Below, one piece after another: positions 1 through 9,086 of a DNA stretch of 64,000 nt. Location of the stretch: the NCBI GenBank assembly GCA_029246705.1, contig JAQWMQ010000039.1:1-64000 (forward strand), written 5' to 3'. Numbering within the stretch: position 1 is the first letter of the stretch; each line of letters opens with the position of its first letter. The notes beneath the pieces are model-generated. The model searched no databases and had not been told where the DNA came from. It worked only from the letters and a program-made list of their open reading frames with translations. This stretch comes from Phycisphaerales bacterium (GTDB lineage: Bacteria > Planctomycetota > Phycisphaerae > Phycisphaerales > SM1A02). A program made the position numbers and the translations under genes.

Positions 1-2043
1 GTCACCGAATTCGCCGAGATCGCAGGCTCCCGTGAGATCCAGCGATGCCGATGACCCGGTGGTGCTGAAGGGGGTGTCGCCGAGGCCGATGACCGTTGCG
101 TCATCGCAGGTGCCACCGCCACCGCCACCGCCACCGCCGCCGCCATCGCAGCCGGTGCAGTCGCCGCTGTCGCAGCTGAAGCCATCGCAGTTCAGGAAGA
201 TGGCCACACCCTCGGGTGAGCCTTCGTAGCCGTACTCGGACGGAATGTAGGCACCGTCATCGCAGTAGCCGTCTCCGTTCCAGTCAGCGAACACTGCATC
301 CGGGAAGCAGGTTCCGACGCAGTCCGCCGTGAAGCCGGCGGGGCAGCTCGAGTCACCGTTGTTCACGGTCATGCCGTAGAAGTTTTCGGTATCGGAGAAC
401 ATGAACACGTGCAGGTACACGGTCGTGTCCGATCCTCCGTCATTGGTCCAGGAAAGCGACTCGTCGTCGTTGTTCGAGGTTCCGCTGGCGATGACCGATC
501 CGCCACAGCTGCTGTAGAGGTTGGCGTCGATGTCGCCGTTGGTGTTCACGAAGTCCAGTGAGATCTCCAGCGTGTTGCCGGCAGGTACCGACATCGAGAA
601 CCAGTCCTCGTCGGTCGAACGGACGATCAGGTTCGAGAACGATCCGTTGCCGAGCGATGCGGCCTGGCCGCAGGTGTCGTTGTCCTCGTAGCCGTCGTCG
701 CCGGAGGAGTTGCCGAGGTACTGGCTGAAGCCGTTGTTGTAGGCCGGGGCGAATCGTCCGTAACCGTCGAGACCCGACTGGTTCGAACAGGATGCCGCAC
801 CACAGGTGAGCACGCCGAACAGTCGCTGGTCGCTGTCGCGGTAGATGCCCGATCCCGATGAACCGCCTTCGGTGGTGCCCTGGCCCCAGCCCATGCCGAC
901 CCAGTTCGCATTGGAACCACAGACTGCGTCGGAGTTGGTGTTGCCGAAGCTGATCCGCATGTAGTCGCCCGCGGGGTGGTGCAGGCAGGTCGCGCTGGTG
1001 CCGACGGCAGGGCTGTCGGTGGTCCATCCGACCCAGAAGAGGCCGGAAGGCAGTGCGCCGTTGATGCGCAGCAGCGTGTTGTCAGAGGCGGACCAGGTGT
1101 CGACCAGCGTTGATCCGGAAGTACTGACGCCGCCTGAGACGCTGCCGGTGCAGGTCGGTCGTTCATAGCGGAAGACGAACTCCGCGCTGCTTGCCGCCGA
1201 CTGGCTGCTGATGCAGTGGTTCGCGGTGATGTAGTACGGGGTCTCGTCATTCGCAACGGTGGCGATCAGCTGGCCCGAGCAGACGAATCCGCCGCTGAAG
1301 AGGACCAGGGCCGTTGCGTCGGCGATGTCACCCCATGCCGAATAGCAGGCCGGGGTGAGGTTGCAGCTGCCTGCGCCACCAGCCAGACCGTCCTTCAGGA
1401 TCGGACGATAGCCGTGGATCACTTCGGTGATGTCGAAGGGGAGTCGTCCCTTGTTCTGCATGGTGCTGGGTTCGAAGTACTCGACCACCACGCTGTCGCC
1501 GGGGCGAGTGTGCGACCAGGCGCTGCCGTCACCAGCAGGTCCGTCTTCGGTGAACGGTCCTGCGACCATGTCAGGGTTCATGGGTGAGAACATTCGAAGC
1601 TCGGCGCCACGGGGAAGTCCCATGTTCACGATCTTCAGGCGGGTGTTCTCGGCGCCGTCACTTGCGATCTCGATTCGCCAGAGCCTGCCGCCGGGGATGT
1701 CGATCCACTGGCCGTCAGCTTCGAAGATCTCGAGATCACGTGTCAGGCCGTATCGAAGTGGTCCGCCATCAAGGAGTTCCTGCTCGTCCTCGAGGAAGAG
1801 CGGCGTGGTGTTGATGGGGCCGAGGGTGAACATCGGTGCAGGAATGAAGTCCGCGCCGACCTGGGTCGCCAGTGGGAACTTCGATGCCGGCTTCTTCTCG
1901 GGTCTCTCGGGAAGTACCGAACGGTGTCCGTCCGCTTCCACGATATCGCCCGCATGGATCGTCGGGCTGATTGCGAGTGCCATGGCAGCTGCGGATGCGA
2001 CTCCACTCACTGCCGTCAGGCGGCACAGGATCTTGCTCCTCAT
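1..2043 (-). CDS. Secreted trypsin-like serine protease with PPC and Cys-rich domains (partial, C-terminus off window)
   Basis: The minus-strand frame is open from an ATG at 2043 to base 1 (681 codons, no stop), so the C-terminus lies outside the window. GAGGAG six bases before the ATG supports the start. The N-terminus is an export signal ending near AISPTIHA. A chymotrypsin-fold domain resembling lysyl endopeptidases follows: TANHC gives His276, SDNTLL gives Asp321 and GGSSGSG gives Ser396, so the triad is complete. Next comes a bacterial pre-peptidase C-terminal (PPC) beta-sandwich (about bases 355-705, DDGYEDNDTC...). Then there is a Cys/Asp-rich module (about 150-330) with WNGDGYCDDG and CDSGDC, resembling a Lin12/Notch repeat, an 11-glycine linker (113-145), and the beginning of another domain. 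It should act outside the cytoplasm. Fold and triad are confident. Substrate specificity is not known. Confidence 0.85.
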   Translation of the reverse strand, partial: MRSKILCRLTAVSGVASAAAMALAISPTIHAGDIVEADGHRSVLPERPEKKPASKFPLATQVGADFIPAPMFTLGPINTTPLFLEDEQELLDGGPLRYGLTRDLEIFEADGQWIDIPGGRLWRIEIASDGAENTRLKIVNMGLPRGAELRMFSPMNPDMVAGPFTEDGPAGDGSAWSHTRPGDSVVVEYFEPSTMQNKGRLPFDITEVIHGYRPILKDGLAGGAGSCNLTPACYSAWGDIADATALVLFSGGFVCSGQLIATVANDETPYYITANHCISSQSAASSAEFVFRYERPTCTGSVSGGVSTSGSTLVDTWSASDNTLLRINGALPSGLFWVGWTTDSPAVGTSATCLHHPAGDYMRISFGNTNSDAVCGSNANWVGMGWGQGTTEGGSSGSGIYRDSDQRLFGVLTCGAASCSNQSGLDGYGRFAPAYNNGFSQYLGNSSGDDGYEDNDTCGQAASLGNGSFSNLIVRSTDEDWFSMSVPAGNTLEISLDFVNTNGDIDANLYSSCGGSVIASGTSNNDDESLSWTNDGGSDTTVYLHVFMFSDTENFYGMTVNNGDSSCPAGFTADCVGTCFPDAVFADWNGDGYCDDGAYIPSEYGYEGSPEGVAIFLNCDGFSCDSGDCTGCDGGGGGGGGGGGTCDDATVIGLGDTPFSTTGSSASLDLTGACDLGEFGD

Positions 2044-2189
2044 GATGTTCTCCTCGTTGTTCTCTGTCTTCTGATTTTGTTTGGTTCTCGTACGTGCGTG
2101 ATCTGACTCGTGAAACGTCCCATCACGTTATCAATGAGGTAAAACAAGCACAATGAATGTTGTGGCATATGCTCGGAAAGGGGACAGGA

Positions 2190-2213
2190 TTCCTGCCTTG
2201 AATACGGCAGGAA
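2190..2213 (-). terminator. Inverted repeat downstream of the L,D-transpeptidase gene
   Basis: An 8-bp perfect stem (TTCCTGCC / GGCAGGAA) with an 8-base loop lies about 28 bases after the transpeptidase stop codon on the minus strand. It has no proper U-tract, so it is at best a weak intrinsic terminator, or an RNA-stabilising hairpin. Confidence 0.35.
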
Positions 2214-2240
2214 GCCTGAAATCACTGCCCATAACCGGCG

Positions 2241-3479
2241 TCAGTCGACGATCGTGACGGTGCTGCCGCTGGTGGTCAGTGCGTCGAATATTCGCTTGAC
2301 GTCGAGGTCTCGCATGCGAATGCAACCCATCGATCGGTTGGCCCCGATCGAATCGAGATCGATGGTGCCGTGGATTCCGATGCCGAGGATGTCCTTGTTG
2401 GTGGCATCGGTTCCCTGCAACCCGATCCAGCGCTCTCCGATGGGATTCATCGGGTCGTCCGGAAGAAAGAATTCCCCGGTACGCGGGTTCTTCCATTGAG
2501 GGTTCTTCAGCTTCGAGTTGTTCCTGATCTTGAAGTTGCCGGTGGGTGTTCCGCCCAACTCGCCGAGACCGACCGGCATGCTTGCGATGATGACACGACC
2601 ATCGCTGTTCTCGAGCCAGAGGTCCATGGTGTACTCCCGCTTGGAGACCATGGCATGGAAGGTGCCGTTGGGGATCTTGAGGCGCTGCCCGAGGCGGATC
2701 ATTGCGGGGTTGCTGATCTCGTTGAGGTCCTGAATCATGCCCCACTCGACGTTTATGTCGTCGCGTCGGGCGATTCGCTCGAGCGAATCGCCGCCCTGAA
2801 CCACGTACTGTTTCGTGAAGGTGTCCTGGGACAACCGGCTGGGCGTGAAGAAGATGCGGTTGCTCAGTTCGTTGAGTGCCAGGCGGGCGGCGGTTCGGTC
2901 CTGTTCTGAAAGTGCCCGACTTCCGACGAGTTCACTCAACTCCTGACGCGCCTTGAGGGGGTTGGTCTGGGCCAGCTTGAGCGCGCCCGTCAGCCTTGCC
3001 GAGCTGCCTCCGGCGCTGTTGTCCGGCTTGAGTCCCTCGGGGATCGGAACTTCAACCATTGGTGCAGTGGCCGTGACCGGTGCCGGTTCGGGCGTGCTTG
3101 CAGGGCTGGGTTCGGGGTCGGGCTTCGGTGCACTGACGACGGGAGCGGGGTCCGGTCGGGACGTTGACGTGCTGTTCGGTGAGCCAGTCGGAGTCATGAT
3201 TTCCGGTTCGATGGCACCGGCTCGACGGGTGTCGGTGCTTGAAGCCGGGTTCAGGGGGGTGCTCGAAGTCGGGTTGGAAGTCGTCTCGGGCTTCGTTTTC
3301 GCGGCGGTCTCGCCGGCAGGATCAGCCTGGGTGTTCTTCGCGCTGGGCCACATGATCCAGGTGATCGAAAGTGCCACCACCGCACCCACGAGCAGCAGGT
3401 TGCGTCCTGAACGTCGCTTTCGGCGACGGTACATGTATCGACGGCTGACAGGACTACCGGATTGACTGGCAAGTGCCAT
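2241..3479 (-). CDS. LysM-containing L,D-transpeptidase (YkuD family)
   Basis: Peptidoglycan cross-linking or protein-anchoring enzyme forming L,D-peptide bonds outside the cytoplasmic membrane. The 412-residue product has a basic N-terminus (RRYMYRRRKRR), one membrane anchor (about 28-46) and a long Pro/Thr/Ser-rich linker (about 50-150). A helical segment follows, then a LysM domain (about 224-272, YVVQGGDSLERIA) and a C-terminal YkuD domain (about 275-412). The catalytic signature is intact: His370 in GIHGT and Cys386 in SMGCIRM. CGGAGG sits upstream of the ATG, supporting the start. The LysM domain probably holds the enzyme on glycan strands. The gene reads away from the folate gene beyond it and toward the secreted protease. 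Confidence 0.93.
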   Translation of the reverse strand: MALASQSGSPVSRRYMYRRRKRRSGRNLLLVGAVVALSITWIMWPSAKNTQADPAGETAAKTKPETTSNPTSSTPLNPASSTDTRRAGAIEPEIMTPTGSPNSTSTSRPDPAPVVSAPKPDPEPSPASTPEPAPVTATAPMVEVPIPEGLKPDNSAGGSSARLTGALKLAQTNPLKARQELSELVGSRALSEQDRTAARLALNELSNRIFFTPSRLSQDTFTKQYVVQGGDSLERIARRDDINVEWGMIQDLNEISNPAMIRLGQRLKIPNGTFHAMVSKREYTMDLWLENSDGRVIIASMPVGLGELGGTPTGNFKIRNNSKLKNPQWKNPRTGEFFLPDDPMNPIGERWIGLQGTDATNKDILGIGIHGTIDLDSIGANRSMGCIRMRDLDVKRIFDALTTSGSTVTIVD

Positions 3480-3542
3480 GGGCGGGCCTCCGTAGGCGAA
3501 AGGTCTCGAATGAACTGCGCGGGTCTCCCGGCGCAGTACGTG

Positions 3543-4124
3543 CTATCCGGCGCAGTCGATCGTCCTCTGGTCGGTGACGATGAAATCGACTCGCTGGTCG
3601 TGGGCTTCCGTTGGAACCTCCTCGTGGACGGATGCTTCGAAACACACCCCGATGAGTGCTGCCTGTGGCAGCTGTTCCAGCAGACGATCGTAGTATCCTC
3701 CGCCCCGACCCAGACGTTTTCCCCAAGTATCGAACATCACGCCCGGTACCAGTACCGTCCTGATCCCGTCCAGTGGCACCGGGTCGGCTCCAGAAGGGGT
3801 CCTGACACCCAGGGCATCCTTCTCCAACTCATTGATCGGACGGTCGAGCGGGATCGCTTCAAGGGTTCCCGGTTCGTTCCCGGTCCGTGGCAGCAAGATC
3901 CTGTGGCCTGCTGCGTGCAGTCGATCCAGCAGGGGGGTGATGTCCGGCTCGGTGCCAAGGGAGGCGAATCCCAGCACTGAAGTCACCTTCCGCGTCTCCA
4001 TGAACGCTTCCAGTCGGTCTCGAACCAGCTTCGAGGCCCGGTCGCGGTGTTCCGGGCTCATGGCTCGCAGCTCGCCAAGCATGGTTGATCGGCTTCGGGT
4101 CTTGTCGCTTGATCCATCGTTCAT
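3543..4124 (-). CDS. ygfA: 5-formyltetrahydrofolate cyclo-ligase
   Basis: ATP-dependent conversion of 5-formyl-THF to 5,10-methenyl-THF in cytosolic one-carbon metabolism. The 193-residue length is typical. The family signature is clear near the C-terminus (GRGGGYYDR, followed by GVCFEASV), with the PDITPLLD region and the LVPGVMFD segment also present. Its ATG overlaps the TGA of rarA by four bases (ATGA), so the two are probably translationally coupled. Identification is confident. The linkage with rarA looks operonic rather than functional. Confidence 0.92.
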   Translation of the reverse strand: MNDGSSDKTRSRSTMLGELRAMSPEHRDRASKLVRDRLEAFMETRKVTSVLGFASLGTEPDITPLLDRLHAAGHRILLPRTGNEPGTLEAIPLDRPINELEKDALGVRTPSGADPVPLDGIRTVLVPGVMFDTWGKRLGRGGGYYDRLLEQLPQAALIGVCFEASVHEEVPTEAHDQRVDFIVTDQRTIDCAG

Positions 4125-5416
4125 GGGTTTGGTTTCCCGCCCGGGAGGTCACCCGGGGCTGGGATGTAGAACGCAAGCGGCGCGCCCAGGTAGTCCGTGG
4201 TCGCCGTCTCCGGGTCGTGGGTATGGGGGGATCGGTACACCTCGCCATCGGGGCTCTCCGAACGATTGGCCCGATCTCGAAGATGTTGGGGGACCTGGAT
4301 GCTGGCTTGGGTGCGAACATGATCCAGGGCTCGTTCGATCGATCGGATCGCCGAATCGGACTTGGGGGCCTTCGCCATGTACAGCACGGCGTGGGCGAGG
4401 GTCAGCCTGCATTCCGGCATGCCGAGCCGCTCGGTCAGCAGCCAGGCGTTGGTCGCAATCGACAGGGCGTGTGGATCGGCGAGTCCGATGTCCTCGCTTG
4501 CGAGGATCGCGATCCGCCTGGCGATGAAGGTCGGGTCCTCCCCGGCGTCCAGCATTCGTGCAAGCCAGTAGATGGCGGCATCCGGGTCGGACCCCCGCAT
4601 CGCCTTGATGAACACGCTTGCAATGTCGTAGTGCTTGTCACCGGAAGCATCGTAGACCGCAAGGGTCCTCTGGATGGAATCCTCGACCACGGCGACGTCT
4701 ATGCATGCAGGGGAAGCGCCATCTGCGCGGAGTCCCGGCTGGAGACTGTTCGCCGCCACCTCGAGTGCGGTGAGTGCACGGCGTGCATCGCCGTCGCACA
4801 GCACGGCGAGTCGGGAGATCGCCTCGTCATCGACCTTCAGTGCCTGTGGGCCGAGCCCTCGTTCCTCGACGATCGCTCGATGGAGGATTCGTTCGATCGC
4901 GGCTTGATCAAGTGGTTCGAGCCGGGCCACCGTGGAACGACTGACCAGGGCTCCGTTCAGGGTGAACGATGGGTTCTCCGTGGTGGTGCCGACCAGGAGC
5001 AGGATCCCCTGTTCGACCGCCTCCAGCAGGACATCCTGTTGTGCCCGATTGAACCGGTGGATCTCATCAAGCAGGAGCAGGCTGCGTCGCTCGCTCTCCT
5101 CGATGCGTCTTCCGGCCTGGGCGATGATCTCGCGAACCCGAGCGACACCAAGAGCTGCGGCATTCTCTCGGATCACCTCGGCGGCACAGGCTTCCCCGAT
5201 CAGGAAGGACAAAGTGGTCTTGCCGGCTCCAGGAGGGCCATGGATGATCAAGGAACCGATGGTCCCGCCCTCGATCATGCGCCTGAGAAGACGCCCGGGT
5301 CCGAGCAGTCGCTCCTGGCCTTCGACATCTTCTATCGTGCGAGGCCGCATCCGCGCGGCGAGGGGTTCCACCGCGATTCTGCGCCGTGCCCGTTGGGGTG
5401 CCCAGAGATCGTCCAT
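4121..5416 (-). CDS. rarA: Replication-associated recombination protein A (AAA+ ATPase)
   Basis: RarA/MgsA/WRNIP1-family clamp-loader-like ATPase acting at stalled replication forks. The 431 residues include Walker A (GPPGAGKTTL, about 61-70), Walker B (LLLLDEIHRFN), a sensor region (GTTTENPSF) and the C-terminal tetramerisation/MgsA domain (SDPDAAIYWLARML, ASEDIGLADPHAL). Length and domain order match the family. No Shine-Dalgarno precedes the ATG. Instead TAGGAT lies exactly six bases upstream, consistent with a leaderless transcript. It is divergent from glmS. Confidence 0.95.
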   Translation of the reverse strand: MDDLWAPQRARRRIAVEPLAARMRPRTIEDVEGQERLLGPGRLLRRMIEGGTIGSLIIHGPPGAGKTTLSFLIGEACAAEVIRENAAALGVARVREIIAQAGRRIEESERRSLLLLDEIHRFNRAQQDVLLEAVEQGILLLVGTTTENPSFTLNGALVSRSTVARLEPLDQAAIERILHRAIVEERGLGPQALKVDDEAISRLAVLCDGDARRALTALEVAANSLQPGLRADGASPACIDVAVVEDSIQRTLAVYDASGDKHYDIASVFIKAMRGSDPDAAIYWLARMLDAGEDPTFIARRIAILASEDIGLADPHALSIATNAWLLTERLGMPECRLTLAHAVLYMAKAPKSDSAIRSIERALDHVRTQASIQVPQHLRDRANRSESPDGEVYRSPHTHDPETATTDYLGAPLAFYIPAPGDLPGGKPNP

Positions 5417-5422
5417 CCCACG

Positions 5423-5428
5423 ATCCTA
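5423..5428 (-). promoter_or_regulatory. Candidate -10 of a leaderless rarA transcript
   Basis: TAGGAT on the minus strand, then CGTGGG, then the rarA ATG. The six-base spacer would place the transcription start at or next to the start codon. No clear -35 was seen. This is one of seven similar arrangements in the window. Confidence 0.5.
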
Positions 5429-5553
5429 CCGGACCACGAAGAGAACGTTCAGTGCCGTAATCCGTCGATCAAGTCCAGCGCGAGGCGCAAGAGGCCGATA
5501 CCCTCCATTGGGAGCTGATCATTGCAGTCTTCTCCTGAAAGGGATCTCTGAGC

Positions 5554-7392
5554 ATGTGCGGCATCATCGCCTATATCGGATCACGTGAAGCTTCCCCCAT
5601 CCTCATCGAGGGGTTGAAGCGACTTGAGTATCGCGGGTACGACTCCGCCGGCGTGGCGGTGGTCTCCGATTCGGAACTGCACCTCACCCGTTCGGTGGGT
5701 CGCGTTCGCGGGCTGGAGGACCAGATCATCAAGGAGGGTGTGGCCAACGGCTCGATCGGGATCGCCCACACGCGTTGGGCGACGCACGGTGGGGTCACCG
5801 TCGAGAATGCACACCCGCACCTCGACGACGTCAAGCAGGGCCACTCGATCGCCCTGGTGCACAACGGCATCATCGAGAACTACCTGACTCTCAAGAAGTG
5901 GTTGGAGGAGAAGGGTCACACCTTCAAGTCCGAGACCGATACCGAGGTTCTCGCCCATCTCGTCGGCGAACTCTACGACGGTGATCTCGAGCTTGCGGTC
6001 CAGGCCGCTCTTCGCGAGGTGACCGGTGCGTATGCGATCGCGGTCGTATGCGCCGAGGAGCCCGACGTCATGGTGGTCGGTCGCAAGGGGTCTCCCCTGA
6101 TGATCGGCGTCGGATCCCACGAGTACGTGGTCGCAAGCGATCCCAGTGCGATCGTCGAGCACACCAAGCAGGCCTTCACCCTCGACGACTATTCGGTGGC
6201 GAAGCTCACGCGCGACTCGATCCGCACCTCGACCATCGACAACATCGAGATCACGCCCCAGATCCTCGAACTCGAGCTGGACCTGGGTCAGATCGAGCTC
6301 GGTGAATTCGATCACTACATGCTCAAGGAGATCCACGAGCAGCCCGATGCGCTCCAGCGTTCCCTCCAGGGGCGCCTGGACCTGCGTGCCGGCAACGTGG
6401 TGCTTGGGGGAATCACCGATTTCGCCAGGGAACTCGCCACCGCCAAGCGCGTGGTCTTCGTCGGGCAGGGAACCGCGCTTCATGCTGCGATGGTCGGTGA
6501 ATTCCTGATCGAGGGCCTCGCCAAGATTCCCACCGAAGTCGAATTCGCCAGTGAGTTTCGCTATCGAAACCCGATCGTCGAGCCCGGCACGGTGGTGATC
6601 GCCATCAGTCAGTCCGGCGAGACCGCCGACACCCTGGCCGCCATCGAGGAAGCCAAGCAGAAGGGTGCACTCACCCTGGGGCTCGTGAACGTGGTCGGTT
6701 CGACCATCTCTCGTGAAACCGACGCAGGCATCTACCTGCGCGTCGGCCCGGAGATCGGCGTGGCTTCGACCAAGGCCTTCATCGGTCAGCTCCTGGTGAC
6801 CACCATGCTCGCGGCCTTCATCGGTCGCCGTCGCTATCTCTCCCAGGATGAACTGCAGATGCTTCTCGTTTCGATGGGCGAGATCCCCGCCCAGGTGCAG
6901 AGCGTCATCAAGCAGTCCGACCAGATCAAGGCCGCGACCAGCCGCTACGTCAACCGTGACAACTGGCTCTTCCTCGGACGCGGGTTGAACTATCCCGTCG
7001 CCCTCGAAGGAGCCTTGAAGCTCAAGGAAATCAGCTACATCCACGCCGAAGGCATGCCTGCCGCGGAGATGAAGCACGGCCCCATCGCGCTCATAGACGA
7101 AGGGATGCCGGTGGTGGTGGTCGCCACGCGCAACAGTCAGTACGAGAAGGTTCTCTCCAACATCGAGGAAGTGCGCAGCCGAGGCGGTCACGTGATCGCG
7201 GTCGCAACCGAGGGTGATGAGGAGATCCGCTCGCTCACCGAGGAAGTCTTCTGGGTTCCCGACGTTCCCGAGCCGCTCCAACCCCTGTTGACGGTGGTTC
7301 CGCTCCAGCTTCTCGCCTATCACGCCGCAGTGATGCGAGGCAAGGACGTCGACAAACCCAGAAACCTCGCCAAGAGCGTCACGGTCGAGTGA
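5554..7392 (+). CDS. glmS: Glutamine--fructose-6-phosphate aminotransferase
   Basis: Makes glucosamine-6-phosphate from fructose-6-phosphate and glutamine, the entry step to UDP-GlcNAc for peptidoglycan and polysaccharide. The 612-residue product begins MCGIIAYIG, so Cys2 is the N-terminal nucleophile of the class II amidotransferase domain (TRWATHG, HNGIIENY). Two SIS isomerase domains follow (SQSGETADTLAA; GRGLNYPVALEGALKLKEISY), and it ends with the conserved AKSVTVE. GAAAGGGA upstream of the ATG acts as ribosome binding site. No glmS ribozyme is apparent in the 137-base upstream gap. Confidence 0.97.
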   Translation: MCGIIAYIGSREASPILIEGLKRLEYRGYDSAGVAVVSDSELHLTRSVGRVRGLEDQIIKEGVANGSIGIAHTRWATHGGVTVENAHPHLDDVKQGHSIALVHNGIIENYLTLKKWLEEKGHTFKSETDTEVLAHLVGELYDGDLELAVQAALREVTGAYAIAVVCAEEPDVMVVGRKGSPLMIGVGSHEYVVASDPSAIVEHTKQAFTLDDYSVAKLTRDSIRTSTIDNIEITPQILELELDLGQIELGEFDHYMLKEIHEQPDALQRSLQGRLDLRAGNVVLGGITDFARELATAKRVVFVGQGTALHAAMVGEFLIEGLAKIPTEVEFASEFRYRNPIVEPGTVVIAISQSGETADTLAAIEEAKQKGALTLGLVNVVGSTISRETDAGIYLRVGPEIGVASTKAFIGQLLVTTMLAAFIGRRRYLSQDELQMLLVSMGEIPAQVQSVIKQSDQIKAATSRYVNRDNWLFLGRGLNYPVALEGALKLKEISYIHAEGMPAAEMKHGPIALIDEGMPVVVVATRNSQYEKVLSNIEEVRSRGGHVIAVATEGDEEIRSLTEEVFWVPDVPEPLQPLLTVVPLQLLAYHAAVMRGKDVDKPRNLAKSVTVE

Positions 7393-7546
7393 CCGGGACT
7401 GCACTGGCGTTCGCTGCCGGGCAATACGTGTGTTTCGTTCACTGTCTATAGTGGGCACGTACTGGTTCATGCGGCCATGCGGCCATGGGACCACTCATGC
7501 CGGTCGATGAGATGTTCAACCCTGCAGGTGACTCGAACTCAACCTC

Positions 7547-8947
7547 ATGCTTCTTCCCGGTTTCATCAAAGCCAGCCTCACGCAATCCCGTGACACGATC
7601 TACAAGAGCGAGAAGATCAGGGTCATGGCTGTGTCCTTCACCGGCATCATCGCTGCTGCCGGCATCTTCCTGAGGGTCTGGTTTTCCGTCCGCGGATTCG
7701 GCGATGGCGAGTTTCCGATCTTCGCCAGCGTCCTGGTGATCGGCTTCGTTCTCTACGAGATCGCCTCACTCCGAGCCCTGCGCCGAAGACTCGATGCGGG
7801 ACGCCTTCCCTCCAAGATCAAACCCCTTGTCGATTCCGCGGTCGAGGGGCTTCTTCCCTTCGGCATCGCGTTCTCCGCCATCCTCGACACCAACGCGAAC
7901 CCGTTCGTGATGGTGTCCGGGCCCCTGGTGCTCGGTTCACTGCTCCTGATCGTCCTGTCGGTACTGCGGTTGAACCCCTGGTTGTCACTGGTCTCGGGTG
8001 TCTGCGCGACGGTGTCCTACATCATCCTGGTGTCCTGGGTCATCTTCAGCTACCCGATCGAAGTCTTCGTCCAGCACGATTTCCCGCAGGCCTTCTTTCC
8101 GATATCGATCCTCCTCCTTGCGGGCGGATCGGCGATGACCGTGGTGATCTCCGTCCAGGCCCGTACCTGGCTGGACAGTGCCTGGGTTGCGGCTGAACAG
8201 CTTCGCGACCAGCAGGAAACCGAACGTGAGATGCAGCTTGCAAGCGAGGTCCAGCGCGCACTGCTGCCCCGCGAATGGCCCGTGGGCGGCGTGTTCGAGA
8301 TTGCCGCCAGTTCCTGCCCCGCCATGCAGCTCGGGGGCGATTTCTACGACTGCATCCCGCTGCCCAAGGATCGAGTGCTGCTCTCCCTGGCCGATGTCAC
8401 CGGACATGGCGCTGCTTCGGCCATCCTCGGCGCTGAAGCCCGAGCCTATCTGCGGGCATCCTCGAGCCTGGTCGAGCCGCTTCCGGAGCTGATTCAAACG
8501 ACTGAGTCATTCCTCCTGGATGATCTGTCCGGTGGACGCTTCGTGACGATGCTCCTGGTCAATCTCGACAACGTCAAAGGCGCCCTCGAGGTCTATTCGG
8601 CAGGTCAGGGGCCGGTGTACGTGCTTCGAAATGACGGATCCATCGAAAGCCTGCCCGTTCAGAGGCCGCCCCTGGGGGTCGTTGCTCCGGGCTTGCCGGA
8701 GGAGGGGATCTGCCGCCTCCAGTTCGCCCCTGGCGATCTCCTGGTCGCGGTATCGGACGGTGTTCTCGATCGAACCAACCCCGCTGGAGAGAGTTTCGGG
8801 GAGCATTCGATCATGAAACTCCTGTCATCTTCGGCTGGAATCTCGGCTGAGGCGCTTGTTGACCGAATAACCCGAGCGACCGAGGATTTTTCCGTGGGAA
8901 CCCCCGCTGCCGATGATGCCTCCATCATGATCGTGAGGCATACTTGA
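7547..8947 (+). CDS. Membrane-bound SpoIIE/PP2C-type serine phosphatase
   Basis: Probable signalling phosphatase of the partner-switching type. The first half of the 466 residues carries about six hydrophobic segments (roughly 27-215). It connects through a short helical linker (EQLRDQQETEREMQLASEVQRALLP, interrupted here by no gap) to a C-terminal SpoIIE domain. Metal-binding motifs are intact: GGDFYD, LADVTGHG, VSDGVLD and the final DDASIMIV. The usual substrate of this family is a phosphorylated STAS anti-anti-sigma factor. A STAS/anti-sigma kinase pair lies far away at 59795-60656, so any pairing with it is inference. The start has only a weak ribosome site, and a second in-frame ATG lies 26 codons downstream. 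TATAGT at 7447-7452 could be a -10. Confidence 0.85.
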   Translation: MLLPGFIKASLTQSRDTIYKSEKIRVMAVSFTGIIAAAGIFLRVWFSVRGFGDGEFPIFASVLVIGFVLYEIASLRALRRRLDAGRLPSKIKPLVDSAVEGLLPFGIAFSAILDTNANPFVMVSGPLVLGSLLLIVLSVLRLNPWLSLVSGVCATVSYIILVSWVIFSYPIEVFVQHDFPQAFFPISILLLAGGSAMTVVISVQARTWLDSAWVAAEQLRDQQETEREMQLASEVQRALLPREWPVGGVFEIAASSCPAMQLGGDFYDCIPLPKDRVLLSLADVTGHGAASAILGAEARAYLRASSSLVEPLPELIQTTESFLLDDLSGGRFVTMLLVNLDNVKGALEVYSAGQGPVYVLRNDGSIESLPVQRPPLGVVAPGLPEEGICRLQFAPGDLLVAVSDGVLDRTNPAGESFGEHSIMKLLSSSAGISAEALVDRITRATEDFSVGTPAADDASIMIVRHT

Positions 8948-8955
8948 CCCATGCA

Positions 8956-8984
8956 TTGAATGAATCAGGTCAAGAGGTTAGGCT
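8956..8984 (+). promoter_or_regulatory. Candidate sigma70-type promoter for the kinase transcript
   Basis: TTGAAT (8956-8961), a 17-base spacer, then TAGGCT (8979-8984). Transcription from about 8990 would give a leader of nearly 100 bases ahead of the kinase gene, including the small reading frame at 9013-9069. This rests on pattern only. Confidence 0.4.
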
Positions 8985-9012
8985 TCTCCTTCAACATTCC
9001 GGAGGACCTTCC

Positions 9013-9069
9013 ATGTCTCCCCTCCTGAACTGTTCCACCGGTGAAATACAGTCATTCGGTCGGGTCTGA
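9013..9069 (+). CDS. Possible 18-residue leader peptide upstream of the kinase
   Basis: A short frame, ATG to TGA, encodes MSPLLNCSTGEIQSFGRV. It has a strong Shine-Dalgarno (GGAGGA at 9001-9006) six bases before its ATG, better than that of the kinase gene 17 bases downstream of its stop. It lies between a plausible promoter and the kinase start, which fits a translated leader or coupling ORF. No homology can be judged at this length, and it may be fortuitous. Confidence 0.35.
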   Translation: MSPLLNCSTGEIQSFGRV

Positions 9070-9086
9070 GCTACAGAATCGTTGGA

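Noticed and set aside
112-146. GCC/ACC-rich repeat as a CRISPR or microsatellite locus
   Set aside because: It is in frame in the protease gene and encodes an 11-glycine linker. Units are too short and there are no spacers.
2040-2225. A 61-codon minus-strand frame upstream of the secreted protease
   Set aside because: It overlaps the protease start and its likely promoter, and has no ribosome site or recognisable sequence.
4085-5518. A 477-codon plus-strand frame opposite rarA and ygfA
   Set aside because: Both minus-strand genes are unambiguous. The plus frame spans their junction and has no motif.
5417-5553. glmS ribozyme or GlcN6P-sensing element upstream of glmS
   Set aside because: The gap is only 137 bases, shared with a divergent gene. 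I found no conserved ribozyme core or its long paired arms.
5581-7494. A 637-codon open frame on the minus strand opposite glmS
   Set aside because: It mirrors the glmS coding strand, has composition typical of antisense reading of a GC-rich gene, and has no recognisable motif or ribosome site.
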